A DNA stretch of 64,000 nt from Phytophthora quininea. Lineage: Eukaryota > Oomycota > Peronosporomycetes > Peronosporales > Peronosporaceae. The stretch covers positions 42,088-106,087 of the forward strand of contig JAAVTG010000489.1 in NCBI GenBank assembly GCA_011947345.1. The letters are read 5' to 3'. Under the pieces are notes generated by a model. It was not told the origin of the DNA. It did no database searches and saw only the letters and a list, made by a program, of their open reading frames with translations. A program made the translations under genes and the position numbers. Shown here piece after piece: positions 54,673 through 64,000 of this stretch (its first letter is position 1; every line of letters begins with the position of its first letter).

Positions 54673-57600
54673 TTTCTATTGTTGTGGGTCGCTGGATGCT
54701 GCCTGGACGGTCTTCGTTCAGCGCCGGAACGTCGAGACTGGGACGCGCTTCGTGGCGACCATTGAAGCACGCGAGGAGATCCACTAGCGCCACGCGCTGG
54801 GAGCGCTGACCGACCGAGTCTGCGCGCTGTCTTGGGATGAGGATCTTCCGTGCTGCTACGTGCATCAGCTTGAAGGATGCGGAATCTGTCGCGGCTATGG
54901 GACGCTTCGATCGACTGACGTCGACTGGGCGCAAATCCTAGTGAAATATCCTATGACTGAGGAGGAGGAACGTTGGATCGGGGTCTAACCAATACTCACC
55001 GTCGATCCCTTCACACACGACTGATGGCCTGGTAGTAGCCCGTGGTTTGGCCCGGAGGAAGCCTGGCGATAAAAAGTCGTTGCCGGTCCAGCCCCAGAGC
55101 CTTGATGAGGTTGATTCTCTTGGGCTCGCTCATCTCACGACCCCGCTTACACAAAATTGATGAGGTCGTGGTCCATGAAGTGGAGCACCAACCGCAGACG
55201 TTTATGCTGTACCACCAGTGTGCCAATCACTGTGGCTGTAACGGCATTCTCAAGTCTCCCCCAAAAAAACAGTAAAAATGTAGGTCATTACATTCATGGT
55301 CAAGAAGTCGTAGATTTGCAAGTGGTTATTGACAGCATAGAGACCACTGAGAGAGAATTTCGCTCTGATTCTGGCATATGATCGCTCGATCACCGCTGCA
55401 AGTCCGCATCGGTTTCAGATGATGCAACGTCCGTTTCCCGTCAGGGCGCTCAGTTGAGTAGGAATCTTGCACAGCATTCGAAACCTGATGATCAGCTCTC
55501 ATTAGAACAGAGCAAAACCCAGCAGACTCTCGAATGATACGCACAACCGCCACGCAGCAGTTACAATGTCTCAGATAAAAACTTCAATCTCTCTTTTGTT
55601 TTTACCATCCTATCAATTGGCGTAATTGGACCTGAGGGAGTCTGTCAAACATCAGTCACACTATACTAATCCATAATTGATAAAACAAAAAATGATTGTT
55701 ACGTAAAATACCAGGTACAAACAGGTAAAAACGTTTGTCAGCAACGAGGACTGTCACGCGTCTCCGCAGCTCTACTGCCAGCTCCAAGCTCTCTCTCTCA
55801 CACCTATCAATAAACCGCTCACTTTTTATGCATTCTAAACGCCAATACTTTCGGCTTCCTTCTCCGTCTTCCTACCTGCAAAGTTCTTCGTCGTAGTGAT
55901 GTGACAGTCCCTATGCCTATCTCAGGCAATATTTTACCATCTATGCTACATGAATTTTAACTGTCTATCCTCTTCTTCAGAGAGCATTAATATAGGTATC
56001 CAGGTGCTTGTATGGCAAGTATGAATCCACCCAACTAATTTCGTTTAGGTAATTTCAGGGCAGGGATCGTTTTCGCTGGTTGAAACATCCGTTGAGTCAA
56101 GACATAGGTAGCCCGTTATCGCTATTATTATGCTACGAAGTGCGTGGCATCGTAATCGTTAATGTATCCTCAGATATTACATAGAACATAATATTAAGAG
56201 TGCGTGATGCATTGCAGCATCCTAAAATATTTTCGCACTATTTTCAATTAAAAATGTGGCTGTTTCACATCACCTGTACGTTCACTACGTATTGCTAGTG
56301 GCTTGCCGGGCGGGCTTCTAACTTACCTACGGACATTATGAAGCGAATTACAGAATTACGAACATACAACTACCGATCTTGGGGTCATCAGCTCGCTACT
56401 GCTCACCACTCACACTACTCGATGTGTTTGCGAATGCTCATGACGTGGCGTTGAAGCATGGGGGAGGGCATGAGTCACAATTTTAATTTGATTGGGTTGT
56501 AGGCGAGCTGTTCGAGACAAGGCAGGAATCGCTGCTAATGTCGAGACACTAGAGACGTCTTTAATGAAGCATTTTAGTGAGATGACACTCGAGAGGTAGC
56601 AATTATTTTACCTAGGACTGAATATCGTGTAGTGCTCGGCTGCACTTGTTTGGTGGTCTCGTCTATTCGTTCAGCAAGCTTTTCTTGCTAACTTCTTCCA
56701 CACTGCGACCCCTTCGTCAGGCCGATAGAAGCCTCGGAATTGCAAGCGTGGTAGTGGTGGAGTCTTCTGGACACACGACAAGATCATTCCCGCCGCCTCA
56801 TCTTTGAATGGATTCTACTCAGAAATAATGTAGAGCCCAGGCACTAGCGAAGGCTTCTTCGTCTGGATAAGTTGTTTGACTACAATAAACGTTGCTGCCG
56901 TATCGTATTCGACGCGTGTATGCGCCGAACAAAGTCATCTGCATAGGAAGTGATCGCCGCAGCGAATCCTTTAGGATCATGCATGGATCCGTGAAGAAAC
57001 TTCGAACGGCCCACGACCTCTTCGCATTGATTCGGACAAATGGGCAGATCAAAGTGCATTGAGAGTGTCTTGCGCACTTTGTTTAGCTGTATCGACAAGG
57101 CGTATTGCATTAAGGAACGGCTGCAGCGATTAACCCTAACCCGAAGCGACCAAGGGGTTAAGCACGTAGAACTGTTTGAAGCCGAGTGTTGGTAGTTTTT
57201 AAACCGTGGACAATAAAAATATACCCGCCACAATATTTCTATTCTCTGAAATTTACTTTCAGACCTAAGGAGTCAATCCCAGCGAAGGTCCCATTTCGCA
57301 AGATAACCAGGTAAAATCAGTTCGATCATAAATGAGAGGTGTCGTTTTAGCCCTAGTCTGTTTACTGAAATTTATTACTCGACTATCATGATAAATTTGC
57401 TGTGATGTTGCCTATGTTGTCCACCTCAGCTAAGTGCGGAATCTATTAGCCAATTGAAGGAGGTGGATGTCGCACTGTAATGCTGGTCAGCACTGCAGAG
57501 GAAGAGTAGCGACTTGGGCGAAGATCCACAGCGGGAGCCCGAGGAGTCGTGGAGGTGTAGATGGAGAGGACCGAAGGCGATGGTTCTAGCAGAGAACCGG

Positions 57601-60048
57601 AGCGAGGCTTGAGACGCTTGAGCCGTTGAAGGTAAAATGGAAAGTGTGATTGAAATGGTGGTTAGAAGTCCGAGAATCCTGGTTCACCTACGATAGCTAG
57701 TCCAGTCCTCTTACTCTAATATGAAGCTAAGTATAAGAGATTCGCTATTGTCTTGGAGCGGAATCTTCAACAGGTGCACGAACCAGAATGGTTCGAGATC
57801 GTAGCGGAGATAGCATAGTGAAAGTAAGTAAAAGAATGATGATCGTTGCAGTTGAAGAAGGACTGCAACCTGTGAGAGCAATCGGATTGCTCTTTCGGAA
57901 AGCACAGACACCTATTGGCTAAAGGCCAAAGGCCGGCGTCGCGGTTACTAGAGCCGTGACGCTGGTGCGTCGTTACACGCACGAACAATAAGTGCGATTT
58001 TATCTGCCAATTAAAATGGATGAATGTTGCGCAGAGGTGATCTCACCTTGCGATCGTGATGCACTGGAAGCTACCGCCGAGTGCGTTCTGTGGTCGGCAT
58101 CACGTTGTCTCCCGTCGATAATGGAGCAATCATTCTGTGTCGCGTGTCAACCGTTGTTGTGTCAAGCTGCAGCGCCGAGCAGGAACCGACGCCGACTGCG
58201 TCGGAGGCCTCGCTCGGCTTGGGGTTGGCGAGCTTGGACATGACGACGTCGCCGTCGTCTGAATGCCAGTCGGACTCAACGGTTGATTCCTGTGGCTTGT
58301 CCAGCAATCCAGCGGACAGGAGAGTGTTCTGGGGAGCGGTAGGCTGTTAGTTGCAAGTACAAAGTCGTAGGAGGTCAGTCTAGCTCATTAATCAATCTGC
58401 TTTCAGCAACTCACCCCGGGCATCGCGACATTATGACTCGCTCAGCCACCTCCCATGAGGTCATCCTAGCGACTACGGCCAATATCATTGATGCTACGAA
58501 ACCTGTCTTGCTATGCGACCCCCCACCATCATGAAGATGATTGTTGGTCGCCCCACCAAGAATCTTTGGGGGTATTCCACAGACAAGCTGCTGGTAGAGT
58601 CTCGAGGCATGAGCCCCAAGTGACGATCGTTTCCTCCTGATCCCGAAGCCTGCGTAACCGAGATAAATTCTTCTGCTGAAATGAGTGGCACGAGATAGAC
58701 GGCAAAGTCTCGTGCAAATAAAGGTGCATTGGGGTCTCTAGTGTTGTGAGATGGGCGTTTTGTTGACCGACTAACTTACTCAGTTGCTAGGCGACGCTTA
58801 GTAAGCGTCTTCGTCCCTTGCTATTCATCACAAGATATTTTTTGACTTGCTTTCACACTAAACCGAGCAATCGATTTCAAAACGGAACAATGGTAGCACC
58901 AGGGCAGAACGGCCTATCCCTTAGCAGATTCATAATCGGTATCTTTTTGACTTCTTCTTGGGGTCCCCTCTGAAGTGGTCAACGAAAACACCGTCAATGG
59001 AGTATGCTGTGGGCTGTAGCTTGGTCGTTAACCTCATTCGATTCCTCACCGTATCATCGCCGGATTGCTTTGGTCGTCGCTTCTATCTATTACCGCGGTT
59101 TATGTGGTCCCACTACCAGAGCTGTCATCACTTGAGCTATCCACATAGAGGTGATGACGAGTTGCTCTCGAGCTTTAAAGGCATGAAGCTGCAGTTTGAT
59201 TGCAGGATGGCGGGTCCGTGACAAGCCGTGTCGAGGTCGATGCAGTACTACTAGCTCCAGCACCGCCGCTATCCCCCACAAAATCGATAAACTCTTGCGC
59301 CAGAGAACGAGGAAAACACACCGTATTCAAGACCTATGCATCTTATCTACTTGATAACGTTCGCTAGGTAACAAACTATGGGCCTCACTGTCGTTAGATT
59401 TGGTTTTATCATCGCTAGTACTGCACAAAACAGTAATCTCTTGGGATGGTTCCGTCTATATGACTCTATTTCTGCTCGTCTACCGTGATGACAGAGTTTC
59501 CTCGCCGTTTTCGCTCGTTAGATTGATCGCGCCGCTAATCCGATGAAGCGCTCTTTTGCATATTCCTCGGCAGTCGTTTCCCCGGACGCATGATTGCAAC
59601 GCCAATGTTGTTGGGGTTACTTGAAAAGACTGCACGGCCGATCAGAGCAGCCCCCATCACCATGGATCGATACGTACGCTTGGAATTACTGACAGGAGTG
59701 TGACGAGTCATGTAGCGACGTATGCAAGGTTTGTGTTTTTCAGAACTCTGCTCGACGCGCCATTGCTGGTCGCCCATCAATCAGAGTTTTGGACCGAATG
59801 GCCTGCTGCTGTACCAAACAAGTGACAATACGTACCACCATTCAGCTCGACCAATGCATTTGGCAAACGTTTGCGGGGTTGATACACATTTTGAGGTCTT
59901 TCCAGTTGAATTCATACATGGAGACGGGAACCTTCAACTGAAATGTTTGGAGACTCTATTTTGTATCATCAAGTTGGGTGATCAACCGAATCAAAAATCT
60001 TTTCGGTGTTGGATGAAGTGAAGCGCTCAACATGCACATATTCCTAGC
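54673..60048. other. Long gene-poor stretch
   Basis: No confident gene. Short frames exist at 55011-55226 (-, KRINLIKALGLDRQRLF), 56880-57233 (-, with LPICPNQCEEVVG), 58081-58350 (+, Ser/Thr-rich) and 59535-59780 (-), none with a domain I recognise. On the minus strand the segment from 57987 (TGTTCGTGCGTGTAACGACG) has the look of an LTR start, but no partner copy is in the window. 55560-56800 is AT-rich with no frame of note. Probably old transposon debris. Confidence 0.4.
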
Positions 60049-62022
60049 AGGGTTGTGAAAAATAAGATTGTTATTTAGTTGAGCCCGAAGAATCGAGTCA
60101 ACCAATAATTTGTTTATTGCAACTTTTTTCAATCGCGGCGCTGTCTAGTGTTGCGCACTTCCTGCCGGATCGCAGTTGCTACAAGCTGTGGATCCCAGTG
60201 ATCCCTGTTGTACTCTAGAAAAAGCAGTGTCTCTAGCGTTGTTGGATGCATAGCTCGGCGATGCATGCTGAAGACAAGACCGGCTCGAGAAAACAACCTC
60301 TCGACTTCATTTGAAGTAGACGGGATCCAGCCAAGGCGAATGTAACGTGAGCGAGGAGGCTTTCGGCTGTCCCTGAGCACGCGTTCTGCAAATGGGAGAT
60401 CTTCGTCTTCATCTTCGTCATCGTTTCTGCCCGTGTCTTCAAGCCGCTTTAGCGCTTCACATTCTTCCGCAGTCAGGTTCGACTCCTTACCGGATAGAAC
60501 CTCGACGATGCCGCTTTCAAACTGTGGAGCTTTAACGACGTTGGCTGCCCGTGGACTCAGGTACTTCGAAGTTGATGTGAACTCCTTTATTGTCGCGTCA
60601 AATAGACGACGAACATCTAACAAGGTCGCTTCAGGCTTCCCAACGCCGCTTGCTTGTTGCCTCTTGTTCACGCTCTCTAGTTTCTGGAGTGATTCAAATA
60701 TAGATTCCAGCTCGGCTTCTTCACGCGGCGTTAGCAAAACGTCAAGAAGGGTTCTGTCGGAATGGTCGATCCATTCAGCAATATCCAGGTAACGGTCCAG
60801 CATTGCGTGAGTGCTGCTCCATCGTGTCACAGTGTTGGTAATCGGCATCAACGCGCCGACATCACGTAAAGCGTGGCGATGTTTTACAGTGTTGAGTTTT
60901 GCCATTAAGCGGTGCACCTTGTTGATAAGGTTTGCATCCGGCTCAAGAAGCCACTCGACGGCTAGCTGCAGGCGGTGGCTAGCACACCCGATCATTGGGA
61001 CGCTTGTTCGATTTGAAAGACTCCCGTTGACAGACGCATGATCACATACGTAGAACTGTAGGTGTTCGAGCTGAAGCCGATAGACATCCATGGCGTAGTC
61101 GAGAAGCTCTATGAACGAGTCTGTGTTCATAGTGCTTTCGTCGACAAACGGGGAGAACACGAGTAGGAACTTTTCACCGATGTTGCCGTCGCTTAGCGAC
61201 GGTGTCACGGCGATGACAGCGGCGTAATGGGTACCTGCCTCCATCCAGGCGTCTATCAGAAAGCCAAAGGCTTGCCAGCAAGGCGACGACGGATTCGTGC
61301 TTGCACGGCGAGCTCAACAGCTTCGAGGCCGCTCTTCAGCTGCACCCTGCTGATGGGGCGTAGCGACGAATACTTGCGCGCTCGCTTCTTTTCACAAAAG
61401 CTCAGCTCGTGGTGTTCCATCACCACCCAGTCGAGCCAGTGGTAACGATTCATGATTGCTTCGTCGACGGTGACACGAACGAAGGCATCGAGCGTGTTGG
61501 GGCGGCGTGCCAGCACAAAGTACTCGTCCAAGTACATGCCGCGGTGGGCGCGTTCCAAATGATCCAACACCGACGTGTAGCCGCCGTTGCGTGGCTTGGC
61601 TCGGCTGCCAGGACACAGACGACAATGATAGCGGTTGTCACGGTCTTCGAAGAGCACCTCACATAGTTGGCGAGGCGTCGGGAGAGCAGCGTTGGGGGTT
61701 TCCATGACGTAGAGAGCAGGAATTGAGGGGAGAAGCTGGGTGGTGTTGGGGTTTCGCAGAGAATAGCAAAGTGAGAGAGCATACCGTAGCCTCACAGGAC
61801 TGTCTCCGTGGAACCGTTAGGTCGACAGGGGAAAGCAACCCACCGCTTGCGCATTATCGATGCGTTGAGAGCTTCTGACCTCGCAAGACCAAGAGAATCG
61901 CAAGGTGAACGCCGCGCTGGAGTGGAAGATTATTTGCACCTGATTGGGACCTCGCTCAATCAATAATTTCGTGTGTTTTATTTGAGTTATTTGAAAGTGC
62001 AATTGTTTTTTTCACAACCCTG
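60049..62022 (-). mobile_element. hAT DNA transposon with intact ends and 8-bp target-site duplications
   Basis: Terminal inverted repeats start CAGGGTTGTGAAAAA (60049 onward) and end TTTTTTTCACAACCCTG (to 62022). The flanking eight bases are ATTCCTAG on both sides (60041-60048 and 62023-62030), the signature of a hAT insertion. The element is 1974 bp and holds one transposase gene on the minus strand, with about 80 bases from its stop to one end and about 320 from its start to the other. Perfect target duplications suggest a recent insertion. Confidence 0.93.
60129..61705 (-). CDS. hAT-family transposase (one frame break)
   Basis: About 525 residues from METPNAALPTPRQL at 61705. Residues about 20-60 form a BED-type zinc finger (YHCRLCPG, then LDHLERAHRG: C-x2-C and H-x4-H). 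The catalytic region begins FGFLIDAWMEAGTHY (first Asp) and continues with FYVCDHASVNGSL (second Asp), MIGCASHRLQLAVEW (the Cys/His pair of hAT enzymes) and TRWSSTHAMLDRYL. The C-terminal dimerisation domain (hATC) reads WIPSTSNEVERLFSRAGLVF and MHPTTLETLLFLEYNRDHW. The Glu of this block completes the DDE set. The only damage seen is a one-base frame change near 61262, just before the first Asp. The protein is otherwise complete, so a source copy elsewhere may be active. In-frame Met codons upstream to 61795 lack BED-like content. Confidence 0.88.
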
Positions 62023-62548
62023 ATTCCTAGTAAGAGGGGATTAACTATAAAAATGCATATTTTACATCAAACATACCAGTGCTCATTGCTGCGATAACGA
62101 GGTCGTCGGTGGTCAATGTCCTGAATGAATCCTTGGTGCTTCGTCATGGAGCAACACTGCATTTGTTTTAAATGTTAAGCATCTTAACGCATAAGCGCCG
62201 AAAACAACCAATCTTCATTGCATGTTGTTTGCTCCTGTGCCATTTATCTGATACACTTCCCGCTCTATAGAGATTGTTGCTGTCTTCAGTGCCAGGAGTC
62301 TCTGTGCCCACGGCACTCTTTGCTCGCAATGAGCACGACTCAACCCCAGCTCGATCGAGACCAGCTCAACTTACAAATACGAGATCCGATTACTACTAAA
62401 GAGAGCGAGCGAATGGTTGAATCTGCTGCTTTTTTGTTTTCCGTTTTCGTCACCTCACATACCGAAGGCCGTGGCCGCCTCCTCTTCATCTTGCTCTTGC
62501 GCGCGGCTCCACTTGCTGCTGTCCACGGCGCGCATTACCATCTCCGCC
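62023..62548. other. Spacer between hAT element and FYVE-GAF gene
   Basis: A plus-strand frame starting at 62218 runs antisense into the FYVE-GAF gene and is a shadow over its last part. The first 330 bases hold no recognisable feature beyond the target-site copy at 62023-62030. Confidence 0.4.
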
Positions 62549-63947
62549 TTACTCGGCCATCGCGTCTAATTTTGCCTCCATCCGCGCCATCGCATTCGCC
62601 AACTTGTCAATGTCGGCGGTGTGTTGACCTAGTGTGTGGAACATGGCTCCCTGCTGTGTTGCTAACTGCTGCTGCGTCTCCGTCGTGCGGCACAGCAGGT
62701 CCATCAGCATCGTCTCCATCTTCGGACCTGCCGTCACCTGGCCGTCGCCAGCGTTGGCCGCGACCAGATCCTGGGACGCGCCTGCGACGGGCTGAGCCAC
62801 GACCTGATTGGCGATGCCAATGCCCGATCCCCGCAGCGGCTCCGCGGGGCGCTTGGGCGCGTCCGTCTGCTCCTCGACGACTTCTACGGCCTCTCCGTTC
62901 TCCAGCGGCGCGGCCACCGCGTTCTTTCGGTCCTCGAGGTTCTTCATGGCCACATTGGACAGTTTCTCCAGCGTGGCGATATCGCACGTGTTGCGCGGCT
63001 GCGTGTCGAACACAAACACCGTGCCGAGCAAGTGGCCCGACGGGGTGCAGATGGGGGCGCCGGCGTAGAACCGGATCTTGGCAGCACCCGTGACCAGCGG
63101 GTTCTTGGCGAACCGCTTGTCCAGCAGCGTGTCCATGACCACCATGGGCTCCTTGCTCATGATGGCGTGCGCGCAGAAGCTCACGGAGCGCGGCACTTCG
63201 TTCTGCGCCAGACCCACACTGGCTTTGAACCACTCGCGGTCCTCGTCCAGCAGACTCACGGCCGCGATGGGGCTTTGAGCGCGTTGCTGGCTAGGTCGCA
63301 GATGATGTCGAACACGTCCTCGCTCGGAGTGTCCATGATGTCGAAGCTTCGGAGGATCTCGAGGCGCTCCGTCTCGCCAGGCACAACGGGCGGCTTGGGC
63401 CACGGGTGGTCCCAACTGAAGTCCAGCGGGTAGTCGAACTCGGGCTGCTGGAAGTCGCGCGTGAAGTGGGACAAGTCTCCTTCCGAGTTGCCTGTGGGCG
63501 AGTGGAAGTTCTGCGCCTCCCAGTTGTGCTCCGGCTCACGAGGGGCGGGGACGCCGTGCCCGACGTGGTCGTGGGCGCCGGCGGGGCCTGCGGGTTGGCC
63601 TGGCCGTTGGCATGGGACAAGATGCACGACATACAGACGCGCACGAGCGAGCGGCCGATCACCGGCAGCTCCGCCTCCTTCTTGAGCGTGCAGTTGCCGC
63701 ACACGACCTCACCACACTAGCAGGAGACACATATTCTGTCAGTTATAATAATAATAAAGATGATAATATGTATATGTACCTTGCGGCAGTGATGCTTTCG
63801 CCGGAAGCGCGTGAAGTTCCGCGTGCACACGTGGCATCTGTATCGCTCCGTGTCCAGCACCCAGTCGTCCTGGTGGCGTAGCTGGTCGATGGTCAGCACG
63901 TCGTTGCCGCCGATGGTGCTGCTGCCCTTGAGGCCCTTGCGTGACAT
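62549..63947 (-). CDS. FYVE zinc finger and GAF domain protein
   Basis: The start is MSRKGLKGSSTIGG at 63947. Exon 1 (63780-63947) and exon 2 (62549-63716) join in frame across a 63-nt intron. The N-terminal FYVE finger shows its three signatures: WVLD, the basic RRKHHCR, and RVC (LVRVCMSC), with CGEVVCGNC between. Such fingers bind phosphatidylinositol 3-phosphate on endosomes. A Pro-rich linker follows, then a GAF-like domain (ETERLEILRSFDIMD, SLLDEDREWFKASVGL, PRSVSFCAHAI, KIRFYAGAPICTPSGHLLGTV), a small-molecule or protein sensor fold. The last 60 residues (METMLMDLLCRTTETQQQLA onward) look like a coiled coil. FYVE-GAF fusions are typical of oomycetes. Two frame changes, near 63545 and near 63272, each fit one missing base. 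Ligand and partner are unknown. Confidence 0.85.
63717..63779 (-). other. Intron of the FYVE-GAF gene
   Basis: On the sense strand it begins GTACAT directly after the Arg-Lys of the HHCRK segment and ends CTGCTAG before TGTGGTGAGG (Cys-Gly-Glu). It is 63 nt and very AT-rich; it interrupts the FYVE finger between its second and third zinc-ligand groups and keeps phase 0. Confidence 0.8.
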
Positions 63948-64000
63948 GGTCTCGATGTTTTGTCTGGTCGGTTAAAGAGAGAGAGAGAGGGAGAGGAGGG

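Noticed and set aside
56819..57233. Overlapping minus-strand frames with a Cys-Pro-Asn-Gln-Cys segment
   Set aside because: No recognisable domain and short length; kept only as a mention in the gene-poor stretch.
57600..57990. Copia-type LTR starting TGTTCGTGCGTG on the minus strand at 57987
   Set aside because: It begins like an LTR, but no second copy, end, target duplication or polyprotein was found in the window.
62218..63093. 291-codon plus-strand frame rich in Ser, Pro and Arg
   Set aside because: Most of it is antisense to the GAF and coiled-coil region of the FYVE-GAF gene, which has recognisable domains and an intron.

Overview
The window looks like nuclear DNA of an oomycete, most likely Phytophthora or a close relative. 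This is inferred from the gene content: a FYVE-GAF protein, Crypton-type, Ty3/gypsy, Harbinger, Mutator-like and hAT elements, very short GT-AG introns of 51-63 nt, one oomycete-like initiator, and tightly packed genes lying beside repeat-rich DNA. No bacterial features (operon ribosome-binding sites, CRISPR, IS elements) were seen.

Layout. (1) 1-3.0 kb: two related small proteins with Trp-Asn/Thr-x-x-Pro repeats and a cysteine-rich C-terminus ending in a CaaX box, then an RCC1-type beta-propeller gene. (2) 3.0-26.1 kb: ten tandem members of one multi-pass membrane protein family (about 680-700 residues each), nine on the minus strand and one on the plus strand. They fall into at least three sequence types, and the 3' ends of four are almost identical. 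(3) 26.1-28.9 kb: intergenic DNA with a decayed Crypton-like tyrosine recombinase. (4) 28.9-45.3 kb: a 1.46-kb satellite carrying one tRNA-Lys(UUU)-like gene per unit. Nine copies run on the minus strand, then a Harbinger fragment, then two copies in inverted orientation. (5) 46.2-52.1 kb: a broken chromodomain-type Ty3/gypsy element on the minus strand with 151-bp LTR-like ends in opposite orientation. (6) 52.1-60.0 kb: a truncated Mutator-like transposase and long stretches without recognisable genes. (7) 60.05-62.02 kb: an almost complete hAT element with perfect 8-bp target-site duplications. (8) 62.5-63.95 kb: a FYVE-GAF gene with one 63-nt intron.

Many otherwise convincing genes are split by one-base frameshifts. 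Where paralogues or motifs allow comparison, most look like single-base losses, often in short homopolymers. This suggests consensus sequence errors rather than real decay, except in the transposon relics. Gene spans below cover the whole inferred gene and name the approximate break positions.

The best candidates for undescribed biology are the ten-gene membrane-protein cluster, the tRNA-Lys satellite with an odd acceptor stem, and the lipid-anchor (CaaX) repeat proteins. None has a function I can name from sequence alone.
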